From Scleromatobacter sp964418745 (GTDB taxonomy: Bacteria; Pseudomonadota; Gammaproteobacteria; Burkholderiales; Burkholderiaceae_C): a DNA stretch of 64,000 bases. The position numbers and the translations under genes were made by a program. Shown in pieces: positions 43,196 to 53,975 of the stretch. Position 1 is the stretch's first letter, and each line of letters starts with the position of its first letter. The DNA lies in assembly GCA_964418745.1 (NCBI GenBank), contig CAYQMX010000033.1, positions 1 to 64,000 of the forward strand. Reading direction: 5' to 3'. The notes beneath the pieces were generated by a model. It was not told the origin of the DNA. It was given only the letters and a program-made list of their open reading frames with translations, and made no database searches.

Positions 43196-45214
43196 TCAGT
43201 TGCCGGCAGCCGACGCGCCCGGCCCGGAACTGACCAGCTTCGACAGTTCAACAGCCCCGATCGGCGGACGCGTCAGCCAAGGGAGCGCGAAGATGCGCTT
43301 CGCCAGACCGTTCCCCATGCGCCTGATCTGGCTGCGTTCACCTGCCAGGCGGGCAGCCAGCAACGGGTCGTTCGTGCCGGCAGCCAGGACGCTCTTGTTG
43401 AGTACCCAGGCGTAGGGTTCGATGCCGGCACGGCGCAGGTCGTCCTGCAAGGCCGAAGCCTGCGAGACGGGCGTCACTTCCGGCAAGGTCACCAGGACGA
43501 TGCGGGTGTACGTCGCGTCCTGCAAGCGCATCAGCGGCGTCACCACGCGTCCGGCGCCTGGGCCTTCGAACTCCCGCATCATCTGCCGGTGATAGGCCCC
43601 GGTCGCGTCCATCAGCAGCAGCGAGTGCCCGGTCGGCGCCGTGTCGAGCACCACGAAGGCGCTGCGCCCTTCGCTGACGATGCGCGAGAAGGCATGGAAG
43701 ACGGCCACCTCCTCCGTGCAAGGCGAGTGCAGGTCCTCGAGCAGCAGGGCTTGCTCCTGGGCATCGAGCCCACGCGACCGAGATGCCATGATCTTGTCGA
43801 TGTAGCGTTGGGTCTCGACCTTCGGGTCGATGCGGTCGACGCGCAGGCCCGCGACCGCCCCTTCCAGCGTCGCGGCGAGGTGCGCGGCAGGGTCGGTCGT
43901 GCTCAGGTGGACTGTCTTGCCGCGCTGGATGAGCCCGAGGGCCAGCGCTGCGGCCACGGTCGTCTTGCCCACCCCGCCCTTGCCCATGACCATGATCAGG
44001 CCGTGCCCTGCAGCGGCCAGTTCATCCGCCAGGATGTCCAGACCGCCGATCGGGTCGACGGCATCGATGGCCCCGGCCGGGGCCGCAGTCAATTCGACGC
44101 CCGCGGACAACAGCGCACGCAAGGCGGGCAGGCCGACGGTGTCGAATGCCCGCAGCGGCACCCTGTCCTGCGGCAAGGCACGCAGGGCCACCGGCATCTC
44201 GTCGAGGGCCTGTTGTCCCAGCACCTCGATGGAACAGGCCACGGCGTCCGTCCGGTCGCTCGCGCAGAAGACGCCATTGATGGCCAGGCGCTGGTTGTCC
44301 AGGCCAAGGGCGTGCAACTCCTCGGAGGTGCGCGCGGCCTCGTCGATCGCGCCCTTGTCCGGCCGAACCACCAGGATCACGGTCGTGCGCGTCGCGTCGC
44401 TCAAGGCGTCGAACGCCGACTTGAACCGCGCCTCCTGCGTCTTCAGTCCGGAGTGCGGCCCGAGACACGACGCACCCCGATCGTTGCCTTCGAGAAAGCC
44501 GCTCCAGGCCTTGGGCAGGCTGAGCAGGCGCAGCGTATGGCCGGTCGGCGCGGTGTCGAAGACGATGTGGTCGTAGGCCTCCTCCTTGCCTGCGAGGAGC
44601 GCCGCGAACTCGTCGAACGACGCGATCTCCGTCGTGCAGGCACCGGACAGTTGCTCGCGGACCGTGGACAGTTCCTCAGGAGTCGAATTGCTTGCCATCT
44701 GCGCCAGGACGCGTTGGCGATAGGACTCGGCGGCCGTGTCGGGATCGATGTTGAGCACCGACAGGCCCGGCGCTCCGGGGACGGCCACCGGAATGTTGCG
44801 GAGCTCGATCCCCAGCATCTCGTCGAGGTTGGACGCCGCATCGGTGCTGACCAGCAAGACCTTCTGACCGGAATCCGCCAACCTCAGTGCCGCAGCCGTC
44901 GACAGTGAGGTCTTGCCGACGCCTCCTTTGCCGGTGAAAAACAGATGCCGCGTCGGCCGTTGTCGCAGGAAGTCCATCGGGACTGGCGACAACCATGCCT
45001 GCACGGCATCGTGCGACGGCAGGCCGCCGCTGTGGACGATCCGCCCGTCGATGATCACCGCCGGCGTGGCATGCACACCCAGGCGCTCGATCTCGTCGCG
45101 ATGCTCGACCTTGACGATGTCGACCTCGACGCCGACGGCCTGCGCCACACGTTCGATCATGCCGATCGTGCTGCGGCACTTGCTGCATCCCGATCCCAGG
45201 ACTTCGATTTTCAC
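43196..45214 (-). CDS. thioredoxin-fold domain fused to ArsA arsenite-type ATPase
   Basis: 672 residues. Residues 1-76 form a small thioredoxin-fold protein (MKIEVLGSGCSKC, Cys10-Cys13, with the cis-proline loop TPAVIID), like free-standing redox-active disulfide proteins. The rest is a two-domain ArsA ATPase with P-loops GKGGVGKTS (95-102) and GKGGVGKTT (411-419). Cys193 (GACTTEIASFDEF), Cys250 (ASCLGP) and Cys499 (HSPCTEE) match the three As(III)/Sb(III)-binding cysteines of E. coli ArsA. A GTG at 45214 with AGAAGG upstream begins exactly at the Trx domain. No arsB, arsD or arsC is near, so the partner is unknown; the fused domain might replace the ArsD chaperone. Confidence 0.88.
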   Translation of the reverse strand: MKIEVLGSGCSKCRSTIGMIERVAQAVGVEVDIVKVEHRDEIERLGVHATPAVIIDGRIVHSGGLPSHDAVQAWLSPVPMDFLRQRPTRHLFFTGKGGVGKTSLSTAAALRLADSGQKVLLVSTDAASNLDEMLGIELRNIPVAVPGAPGLSVLNIDPDTAAESYRQRVLAQMASNSTPEELSTVREQLSGACTTEIASFDEFAALLAGKEEAYDHIVFDTAPTGHTLRLLSLPKAWSGFLEGNDRGASCLGPHSGLKTQEARFKSAFDALSDATRTTVILVVRPDKGAIDEAARTSEELHALGLDNQRLAINGVFCASDRTDAVACSIEVLGQQALDEMPVALRALPQDRVPLRAFDTVGLPALRALLSAGVELTAAPAGAIDAVDPIGGLDILADELAAAGHGLIMVMGKGGVGKTTVAAALALGLIQRGKTVHLSTTDPAAHLAATLEGAVAGLRVDRIDPKVETQRYIDKIMASRSRGLDAQEQALLLEDLHSPCTEEVAVFHAFSRIVSEGRSAFVVLDTAPTGHSLLLMDATGAYHRQMMREFEGPGAGRVVTPLMRLQDATYTRIVLVTLPEVTPVSQASALQDDLRRAGIEPYAWVLNKSVLAAGTNDPLLAARLAGERSQIRRMGNGLAKRIFALPWLTRPPIGAVELSKLVSSGPGASAAGN

Positions 45215-46024
45215 TGCAACGCCCTTCTCCATGTGTCCGGCGACGACATCCATCGGCCACGGCAGTCGCCGAGTGAAACGCAACCAACCGAACGTGCGAA
45301 GGGCCTATCGACCGCGCCATCGCACTGTGCGCCGCTTGCCGCTCCCGCGCTTGCGTTGCGTCAAGCCACGACGGCGCAGGGCGCGCCACCGCGAGTGCCC
45401 CGCGACGCGTCAATCCTGCTGGGCTGGATGCTCGTCGGACGAGGAAACGCGTGTGTACTGCGCGGCGATGGCGGGGGGCCATGCAACGCCGCCCGCCGGC
45501 AACGCACGAACCAGTCGGCTCGCCCAGGTCGTGCCTCGGCATCGGGCCCACGACCAACGACCAGACTGCCGGCCAGGGGCCGGCTCGCACAAACGCCGGC
45601 GCCTTCAGTCGAATGCGGAGAGGTCGATGTCGACTCGACCGATTGGATTGATCTCGATCTCGAGGTCAACGGGGTGGCCGTGCGCACTCAAGTCAGGGTT
45701 GCCCCTGACCGTATCGCTCGCGTACCCGTCGTCCACCTCCGGCCTGGTGCCAGGGCGGCCGGCGTACACGGATTCGAAATTCGGAATGCTGGCTGATCTC
45801 GTGTCCATTGAGAGCACGCTCCTCTGCGTCGCATGGCCTGGTGCTCGATCCGGTGCCCAAGCGCTCCATGCATGGGCGCGAATGTACAAGGACGTGATGT
45901 CTTGTCAATATGGGGGACGCGAGTGGCGCTCAATGGCGCGGTCGCGAGCCGCCTCAAGTCCTTGTCCGTACAGGGAAGTCAGGTTGTCTTGGGATGCTCG
46001 CAAACACCGTGGGACGATCTTGCC
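45215..46024. other. long intergenic region, mostly without recognised features
   Basis: 810 bases between the ArsA fusion and guaA. It contains one possible small ORF (listed separately). The rest shows no tRNA, terminator or promoter I can defend; the open frames on the plus strand read as arginine- and proline-rich shadows. The stretch near 45900 is locally AT-richer. Confidence 0.4.
45605..45808 (-). CDS. possible small acidic protein, unknown
   Basis: 67 residues starting MDTRSASIPNFESVYAGRPG and ending DLEIEINPIGRVDIDLSAFD. AGGAG lies 10 bases before the ATG. The composition is protein-like and acidic, and the codon use is plausible but less GC-rich than in the neighbours. No family recognised. 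Confidence 0.35.
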   Translation of the reverse strand: MDTRSASIPNFESVYAGRPGTRPEVDDGYASDTVRGNPDLSAHGHPVDLEIEINPIGRVDIDLSAFD

Positions 46025-47641
<1,617 letters not shown>

Positions 47642-47669
47642 GGCGGCGGGTCGGGTGATGGAAGGGAGA

Positions 47670-48956
47670 TCAGGGACGAGCGGCGACCGGAGTCCCCGTC
47701 GCGTCGGCGCGGAGCCGGCGGAAATGCAGCAGCGTCATGGCCATCGCGCACAGCTGCAGCGCGGCGCAGACGTAGTACGGGGCGCCCAGGCGCCAGTCGC
47801 CGCGCGGCGCGTCGGCCACGGTGCGCAGCAGCAGCGGCCCGATGACGGGGGCGAGCACCGCGGTGAGGCTGGACAGGCCCGAGACGGCCCCCATCGTGCG
47901 GCCCTGGGTCTTCTCGTCGGCGGCATTGGCGATCAGCGTCTGCAACGAGGCGCCGGCGGCGAAGCCCAGCACGTTGAACGCGATGACCGCGTACATCATC
48001 CAGCCCTGCGTCGCCGCGCCCCACGCGACGTAGCTGAGGGCCGAGGACACCAGGCCCACGATCACCAGCCGCTGCACGGACATCAGCTTGGCCAGCTTGC
48101 CCACCAGCACGCCCTGCACCAGCACCGACATCGCGCCGACCGCGCACAGCGACCAGCCGATCTGCGCCGGCTCCCAGCCGAACTTGAGCTGCGTGTACAG
48201 CGCCCAGGTGGTCTGCAGGATGAACTGCGCCAGCGACGCGAATGCGACCACGCCCAGCAGCGCGCCCATGCTCTTGAGCTGCGCCAGGTGCATCAGCGAG
48301 CCGATCGGGTTGGCGCGCGCCCAGCTGAACGGCTGGCGACGCTCCGGCGGCAGCGACTCGGGCAGGACGAAGAAGCCGTAGAACCAGTTGCACACCGACA
48401 GCGTGCCGGCGCAGTAGAACGGCAGGCGCAGGTCGATGCCGCCCAGCAGGCCGCCCAGCACCGGGCCCAGGATGAAGCCGAGCCCGAACATCGCGCCCAG
48501 CATGCCGAAGCGCTTGGCGCGTTCCTCGGGCGGCGTGATGTCGGACACGTAGGCGTTGGCCACCGCGATGTTGGCCTGCAGCGCGCCGCTGAACAGGCGC
48601 ACCGCGATCAGCATCCACAGCGCCGTCGCCAGCGCGGTGACGAAGAAGCTCAGCGCCAGCCCGCTGAAGCCGATCAGCAGCACCGGCCGGCGGCCGTAGC
48701 GGTCGGACAGCGCGCCCAGGATGGGCGAGCCGATGAAGTTGGCGAAGCCGAACGCCATCGCCACCCACGCGTAGGCGCCCACCTGCGCGGCGGCCGTGGT
48801 CTCGAACGTACCAACGAGCTTGGGCAGCACGGGAATGATCAGCCCGATCGAGATCATGTCGATCAGCACCGTCGCCATGATGAACGGCATCGCCGCCTGC
48901 CGCTTGCCGCGGACGGTGGGGGTGGCTTCGACGACGGGGGGCTGGTCTGCGCTCAC
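47670..48956 (-). CDS. MFS transporter, TetA-like drug:H+ antiporter family
   Basis: 428 residues, twelve membrane helices. The loop 2-3 motif GALSDRYGRRPVLL and ITPPEERAKRFGMLGAMFGLGF are typical of the TCR/Tet family, close to tetracycline exporters in pattern but with no proof of substrate. It lies between guaB and guaA, 28 bases before guaA, so it is probably co-transcribed with purine genes and may export a nucleoside or purine instead. Confidence 0.85.
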   Translation of the reverse strand: MSADQPPVVEATPTVRGKRQAAMPFIMATVLIDMISIGLIIPVLPKLVGTFETTAAAQVGAYAWVAMAFGFANFIGSPILGALSDRYGRRPVLLIGFSGLALSFFVTALATALWMLIAVRLFSGALQANIAVANAYVSDITPPEERAKRFGMLGAMFGLGFILGPVLGGLLGGIDLRLPFYCAGTLSVCNWFYGFFVLPESLPPERRQPFSWARANPIGSLMHLAQLKSMGALLGVVAFASLAQFILQTTWALYTQLKFGWEPAQIGWSLCAVGAMSVLVQGVLVGKLAKLMSVQRLVIVGLVSSALSYVAWGAATQGWMMYAVIAFNVLGFAAGASLQTLIANAADEKTQGRTMGAVSGLSSLTAVLAPVIGPLLLRTVADAPRGDWRLGAPYYVCAALQLCAMAMTLLHFRRLRADATGTPVAARP

Positions 48957-49028
48957 GGTGGCTGCGGGTTGGGGAAGTTGTCGCGTACGCGCCGTCTCGT
49001 GCGGCGGATCTCGAATGGTCTGAAGCGC

Positions 49029-49050
49029 AACCGCCCGGCGGACCGGGCGG
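49029..49050 (-). terminator. stem-loop after guaB
   Basis: CCGCCCGG (49031-49038) pairs with CCGGGCGG (49043-49050). On the minus strand only TTG follows, so termination would be partial and read-through into the MFS gene is likely. Confidence 0.4.
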
Positions 49051-49075
49051 CTGGCTTTCAGGGGGCCTGCGTCAC

Positions 49076-50542
49076 TCAGTCGGCCCGGTAGTTGGGCGCT
49101 TCCTTGGTGATCTGCACGTCGTGCACGTGGCTCTCGCGGATGCCGGCCGAGGTGATCTCGACGAACTCCGCCTTGTTGCGCATGTCGTCGATCGTCGGGC
49201 AGCCGCAGTAGCCCATCGCGGCGCGCAGGCCGCCGGCCATCTGGTACAGGATGGAGACCACCGAGCCCTTGTAGGGGACGCGGCCTTCGATGCCTTCGGG
49301 CACCAGCTTGTCGGCGTTGGGCTGGTCGTCGGCTTCCTGGAAGTAGCGGTCGGCCGAGCCGGCCTTCATCGCGCCGATGGAGCCCATGCCGCGGTAGCTC
49401 TTGTAGCTGCGGCCCTGGAACAGGATGACCTCGCCCGGCGCCTCCTCGGTGCCGGCGAACATGCCGCCCATCATGACGGTGCTCGCGCCGGCGGCGATCG
49501 CCTTGGCGATGTCGCCCGAGTAGCGGATGCCGCCGTCGCCGATCAGGGGCACGCCGGTGCCCTGGAGCGCGGTGGCGACGTTGTCGATGGCCATGACCTG
49601 CGGCACGCCGACGCCCGCGACGATGCGCGTGGTGCAGATGGAGCCCGGGCCGATGCCCACCTTGACCGCGTCGGCGCCGGCCTCGGCCAGCGCCAGCGCG
49701 GCCGCGCCGGTGGCGATGTTGCCGCCGATGACGTCGACCTGCGGGAAGTTCTTCTTGACCCAGCGCACCCGGTCGAGCACGCCCTGGCTGTGGCCGTGGG
49801 CGGTGTCGACGACGATGGCGTCGACGCCGGCGCGGGCCAGCAGTTCGACGCGCTCCTCGGTGCCGTCGCCGACGCCGACGGCGGCCGCGACGCGCAGCTT
49901 GCCGTGCGAATCGCGCGCGGCGTTCGGGAAGGTGTTCTGCTTGGTGATGTCCTTGACCGTGAACAGCCCGCGCAGCTCGAAGGCGTCGTTGACGACCAGC
50001 ACGCGCTCGAGCTTGTGGCGGTGCATCAGCTCCTTGGCGACGGCCAGGGACGTGCCTTCCGGCACCGTGATGAGCCGCTCCTGCGGCGTCATGATCTCGC
50101 GCACCGGGGCGTCCATCCGGGTCTCGAAGCGCAGGTCGCGGTTGGTGACGATGCCGACGACGCGGCCGTTGTCGACCACCGGGAAGCCCGACACGCCGTG
50201 CAGGCGCGAGAGTTCCACGACGTCGCGCACCCGGGCGGCCGGGGCGATGGTGACCGGGTCGCGCAGCAGGCCCGACTCGTAGCGCTTGACGCGCGCGACT
50301 TCGGCGGCCTGCTGCATGGCCGAGAGGTTCTTGTGGATGACCCCGATGCCCCCTTCCTGCGCGATCGCGATCGCCAGGCGGGCCTCTGTCACGGTGTCCA
50401 TCGCTGCCGAGACCACGGGCAGGTTCAGGACGATGTTTCGACTCAGGTGGGTCCTGAGGCTGGTGTCGCGGGGCAACACCTGGGAATATGCCGGCACCAA
50501 CAACACGTCGTCGAAGGTGAGCGCTTTGCCAAGAAGGCGCAT
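49076..50542 (-). CDS. guaB: inosine-5'-monophosphate dehydrogenase
   Basis: 488 residues. The N-terminus MRLLGKALTFDDVLLVPAYS is typical; a pair of CBS domains (about 90-205) interrupts the barrel; GIGPGSICTTRIVAGVGVPQ contains the catalytic cysteine; the flap shows YRGMGSIGAMK. Makes XMP from IMP with NAD+, the first step to GMP. Upstream is the divergent DUF4124 gene. Confidence 0.97.
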   Translation of the reverse strand: MRLLGKALTFDDVLLVPAYSQVLPRDTSLRTHLSRNIVLNLPVVSAAMDTVTEARLAIAIAQEGGIGVIHKNLSAMQQAAEVARVKRYESGLLRDPVTIAPAARVRDVVELSRLHGVSGFPVVDNGRVVGIVTNRDLRFETRMDAPVREIMTPQERLITVPEGTSLAVAKELMHRHKLERVLVVNDAFELRGLFTVKDITKQNTFPNAARDSHGKLRVAAAVGVGDGTEERVELLARAGVDAIVVDTAHGHSQGVLDRVRWVKKNFPQVDVIGGNIATGAAALALAEAGADAVKVGIGPGSICTTRIVAGVGVPQVMAIDNVATALQGTGVPLIGDGGIRYSGDIAKAIAAGASTVMMGGMFAGTEEAPGEVILFQGRSYKSYRGMGSIGAMKAGSADRYFQEADDQPNADKLVPEGIEGRVPYKGSVVSILYQMAGGLRAAMGYCGCPTIDDMRNKAEFVEITSAGIRESHVHDVQITKEAPNYRAD

Positions 50543-50784
50543 AGAGGAAGCTCCAGACGCAAAAGCGGATTATACGGACTGCGCGCCACTTTGCCCGACA
50601 GGGATGCCGACAAGCCCCGCCGCACGATCGCCGACCGGCCGATTTGTTTGCGATTTGTCACCACTGCGTCGCACTACAGTCCGTGCCAGGCGGGCCGAAG
50701 ACACGAGAATGCGTCAACGCGTCCGCGAGGCGCGACGTTGGTCCTCCACACTCCCCTGGCCGCCGAACCGGCAGGCCCCACACC

Positions 50785-51324
50785 ATGCACAAGACCGCCC
50801 TGCCCTTCGTCGCCTGCCTGCTGGCGCTCGCCACCGCCGGCGCCAGCGCCCAGTCCCTGTGGAAGTGGCGCGACGCGTCCGGTCAACTGCACATCAGCGA
50901 CACCGCGCCGCCCGCGGGCACGCCCGCCAGGAACATCATCAGCGCGCCGCCCGGCGGCGTGGCCGCGCCGCCCGCCGCCCTGACGACCGCGGCGGCCGCC
51001 AGCGCCGCCACGGCCGATCCGTCGACGGCCGCTTCGGCCGGCGAGTCGGCACTGGAACGGAAGAAGAAGGCCGCCGACAAGGAGAAGGCGGACAAGGACA
51101 AGGCCGACCGCGCCGCGGCCGATGCGAAGAACGCGGCGATCCGCAAGGACAACTGCGCGCGGGCCAAGGCCGCCCTGCCCGGCATCCAGAACGGCCAGCG
51201 CCTGGCGCGCATCAACGACAAGGGCGAGCGCGAGATCCTGGACGACGCCGGCCGCGCCGAGGAACTGAAGCGCACGCAGGACGTCATCGCGTCCAACTGC
51301 GGCGCGGCGCCCGCCGGCCAGTGA
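50785..51324 (+). CDS. DUF4124 domain periplasmic protein
   Basis: 179 residues with a signal peptide (to ASAQS, about residue 24). The DUF4124 motif LWKWRDASGQLHISDTAPP follows at once, then an alanine-rich linker, a lysine/aspartate-rich coiled segment (ERKKKAADKEKADKDKADR) and a C-terminal domain with two cysteines. Often coded beside guaB in Burkholderiales; function unknown. Confidence 0.85.
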   Translation: MHKTALPFVACLLALATAGASAQSLWKWRDASGQLHISDTAPPAGTPARNIISAPPGGVAAPPAALTTAAAASAATADPSTAASAGESALERKKKAADKEKADKDKADRAAADAKNAAIRKDNCARAKAALPGIQNGQRLARINDKGEREILDDAGRAEELKRTQDVIASNCGAAPAGQ

Positions 51325-51328
51325 GCCT

Positions 51329-51682
51329 TCAGCGCTTGCGCCCGGCGTAGCCGCGCCGGCGCAACGCGTCGACGCCACCGGCCGCCTCGAAGCGCGTGCG
51401 GCGCGCGGTCATCGGATCGATCTGCAGGTCGCGCAGCACTTCCACGCGGTCGCCGTCCCGCAGTTCGTGCGACAGCGCCCGCGGCCGGCTCCATACAGCG
51501 GCCGACAGCCCGGCCGCCGCGAACGCCGCCTCGCCCCGTGCCGCGCTGTCCAGCGCCGGCCAGCCGGTCGCCGCCAGCGCCGCGGCCACCGTGGCGTGCG
51601 GGGGCAGGTGCAGCGCGACGCTCAGCGTCTGCCGCGCAGACGGACTCCAGACCACCTGCACCGCGATCTCAGCGCTCACCAT
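51329..51682 (-). CDS. RnfH family protein
   Basis: 117 residues, ubiquitin-like fold: AVQVVWSPSARQTLSVALHLPPHATVAAAL at the start and GDRVEVLRDLQIDPMTARRTRFE near the end are family signatures. The ATG at 51682 lies inside the end of ratA (14-base overlap). RnfH and RatA are paired in most proteobacteria; its biochemical role is unclear. Confidence 0.88.
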   Translation of the reverse strand: MVSAEIAVQVVWSPSARQTLSVALHLPPHATVAAALAATGWPALDSAARGEAAFAAAGLSAAVWSRPRALSHELRDGDRVEVLRDLQIDPMTARRTRFEAAGGVDALRRRGYAGRKR

Positions 51683-52166
51683 AGACCTGTGCGGCACGCT
51701 TGACGAACGAATCGACGAAGGTGTTGGCCACCTGGTCGAAGACGGGGCTCAGCACCGACTCCAGCATGCGGCTGGAGAAGGCGTAGGCGAGGTCGAAGTC
51801 GACCCGGCAGGCGGCCGGCTCGTCCGGGTTGGGAGGCTGCGCCGGATCGGGCTGGCGCAGCGGCTTGAACGACCACGAGCCATCGAGCTCCGAAAACGGG
51901 CCGTCGACCAGCTTGAGTTTCACGGATTCGCCCTGCACGTTCTCGTTGCGGGTGGTGAACGCATGGCGCACGCCCGCGTACGACAGGCCCAGCCGCGCGG
52001 TCACGCCCTCGGGCGTGCCGGTTGCCGGGTCCGCCGGACGCCGCTCCAGCAAGGCGCTCGATTCGCACCAGGGCAGGAACTTCGGATAGTCCTCCACCGC
52101 GACGACGAGTTCGTACATTTCGCGTGCGGAGTACCAGAGGAGGACGGACTTCTTGACGTGCTTCAT
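51669..52166 (-). CDS. RatA/YfjG family START-domain protein (coenzyme Q-binding)
   Basis: 165 residues: VLLWYSAREMYELVVAVEDYPKFLPWC and the closing helix FVDSFVKRAAQVYG mark the RatA/Coq10 family. E. coli RatA has been described as a toxin that blocks 70S association, but the eukaryotic relatives bind coenzyme Q and the latter role may be more general. The ATG at 52166 faces smpB, 25 bases away on the other strand. Confidence 0.88.
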   Translation of the reverse strand: MKHVKKSVLLWYSAREMYELVVAVEDYPKFLPWCESSALLERRPADPATGTPEGVTARLGLSYAGVRHAFTTRNENVQGESVKLKLVDGPFSELDGSWSFKPLRQPDPAQPPNPDEPAACRVDFDLAYAFSSRMLESVLSPVFDQVANTFVDSFVKRAAQVYGER

Positions 52167-52191
52167 ACAATGATGGAATTTTAAGCGCCCC

Positions 52192-52659
52192 ATGTCCGCC
52201 TTCATCGCAGAGAACCGCCGAGCGCGGTTCGAATACCACATCGAAGAGACGTACGAGGCCGGCCTGGTGCTCCAGGGCTGGGAGGTCAAGGCCATCCGTG
52301 CCGGCCAGGTGCAGCTGACCGACGGCTATGTCGTGATCAAGGGCGGCGACCTCTGGATGATCGGCTGCCGCATCAACGCGCTGCGTTCGGCCTCGACCCA
52401 CGTCAACCCGGAGGCCGACCGCACCAAGAAGCTGCTGATGCGCGGCGAGGAGATCCGCCGCCTGATCGGCAAGGTCGAGCAGCGCGGCTTCACGATGGTG
52501 CCGCTGAACCTGCACTTCAAGGGCAGCTACGTGAAGGCCGACATCGCGCTGGCCAAGGGCAAGGCCGACCACGACAAGCGCAACACGATCAAGGAGCGCG
52601 ACTGGGAGCGCGAGAAGGGGCGCCTGATGCGCCACAAGGTCTCCGGTCCGTCGAAATGA
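52192..52659 (+). CDS. smpB: SsrA-binding protein
   Basis: 155 residues. IAENRRARFEYHIEETYEAG at the start and KGKADHDKRNTIKERDWEREK near the end are typical. SmpB brings tmRNA to stalled ribosomes. The tmRNA gene is not recognised in this window. Divergent from ratA. Confidence 0.96.
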   Translation: MSAFIAENRRARFEYHIEETYEAGLVLQGWEVKAIRAGQVQLTDGYVVIKGGDLWMIGCRINALRSASTHVNPEADRTKKLLMRGEEIRRLIGKVEQRGFTMVPLNLHFKGSYVKADIALAKGKADHDKRNTIKERDWEREKGRLMRHKVSGPSK

Positions 52660-52757
52660 CAGCCTCCCGCCGCTGAGTACAGCGACCACCTCCCGGGGAG
52701 GGCGAGGCCCTGCTCCGGGCGACCGGGCGCGGCGTCCTCGCGGCTTGCGCCCTCCGG

Positions 52758-53975
52758 TCAGGCGCTACCCAGTTTCTCCAGGGCGGCCTCGAGGTCGCCG
52801 ATCAGGTCGTCCACGTCCTCCAGCCCGATCGACAGCCGCACCAGCGTGCCCTGGAAGCCGGCCCCCGGAACGCGCGCCGTCCCCGGCCGGTAGGGCACCG
52901 CCAGGCTCATCGGGCCGGCCCAGGACCAGCCGATGCCGAACAGCCGCAGGTCGTCGACGAAACGTTCGACGCGTTCCGGCGCGAAGGCCGGATCGAACTC
53001 CAGCGTCACCAGCCCCGCCGCGGAGCGGCAGTGGGCGACCCAGTGCTCGTGGCCCGGCGAGCCGGGCATGGCCGGATGCAGCACCCGGGCGAACTCCGGG
53101 CGACCCAGCGCCCACTCGGCGATCCGGCGCGCCGCGGCGTCGTGCGCCGCATAGCGCAGCGCCACCGTCGGCAGGCCGCGCAGCACCAGCTCGACGTCGT
53201 TGGGCCCCACCCCCAGCCCGAGGCGGCTGTGGGTCATCGCCAGGCGCTCGTACAAGGCCTGCGAGCGCGTGACCACCGACCCCATCATCAGGTCGGCGCC
53301 GCCGGACGGGTACTTGGTCAGCGCATGGATGGTCAGGTCGGCACCGAGCGCCGGCGCGGCGCCCGGCTCGAGGTCGAAGGCGTCGAAGGCGATGCCGCAG
53401 CCCCAGGTGTTGTCCAGCGCCACGACCGCGCGCGGCGCCTGCGCGCGCACCGTACGCACCAGCGTGCGCAGGTCGGGGAACTCCAGCGTCACCGAGCCGG
53501 GCGGCTCGATCCACACCAGCGCCACGTCCTCGCCCAGCGCGTGGCGCAGGGACTCGACGTCCATCGGGTCGTAGAAGCGGTGCGCGATGCCCCAGCGCGC
53601 CAGCTCGTGCACCGCCAGGTTCTTGTTCGGGAAGTAGGCGTTGCCCGGGATCAGCACCGTGTCGCCGGCCGACAGCAGCGCCTGGTCCACCAGCGCGATG
53701 GCGGCCAGCCCGCTGGGCACCAGCAGCGCGTGCGTGCCGCCCTCCAGCGTCGCCAGGCGGGCCTCCAGCGTGAACGACGTGGGCGTGCCGTGCAGGCCGT
53801 AGGTGTAGGCGCTCTTGTCGATCCACTGGCTGGTGCGCATCGCCTCGACGTCCGCGAACAGCACCGTCGAGGCCCGGAACACGCCGGGCGCGACGGCGCC
53901 GAAGCCCGCCGGCGCCACGTAGTCATGGTGGATCTGCCGCGTGGCCGGCGCGTCCGCCTTGCGGTCGCCGCTCAT
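52758..53975 (-). CDS. metC: cystathionine beta-lyase
   Basis: A 405-residue PLP enzyme of the Cys/Met metabolism family. YGLHGTPTSFTLEARLATLEG is the substrate-binding region and ALTKYPSGGADLMMG carries the Schiff-base lysine. It cleaves cystathionine to homocysteine, pyruvate and ammonia. Its ATG shares one base with the stop of rimO (TGATG), so translation is coupled. Confidence 0.9.
   Translation of the reverse strand: MSGDRKADAPATRQIHHDYVAPAGFGAVAPGVFRASTVLFADVEAMRTSQWIDKSAYTYGLHGTPTSFTLEARLATLEGGTHALLVPSGLAAIALVDQALLSAGDTVLIPGNAYFPNKNLAVHELARWGIAHRFYDPMDVESLRHALGEDVALVWIEPPGSVTLEFPDLRTLVRTVRAQAPRAVVALDNTWGCGIAFDAFDLEPGAAPALGADLTIHALTKYPSGGADLMMGSVVTRSQALYERLAMTHSRLGLGVGPNDVELVLRGLPTVALRYAAHDAAARRIAEWALGRPEFARVLHPAMPGSPGHEHWVAHCRSAAGLVTLEFDPAFAPERVERFVDDLRLFGIGWSWAGPMSLAVPYRPGTARVPGAGFQGTLVRLSIGLEDVDDLIGDLEAALEKLGSA

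Noticed and set aside
43196..45214. Arsenic resistance operon
   Set aside because: No arsB/acr3, arsC or arsD is present and the nearby ArsR lacks the CxC site; only the ArsA part itself points to arsenite.
44945..45796. Plus-strand frame of 283 codons between ArsA and guaA
   Set aside because: It overlaps the N-terminal coding part of the ArsA fusion antisense and its translation is Arg/Pro/His-rich without any motif.
51669..52166. RatA as part of a toxin-antitoxin system
   Set aside because: RatA and RnfH are conserved housekeeping neighbours; nothing here behaves like an antitoxin, and the START fold suggests coenzyme Q or lipid binding.
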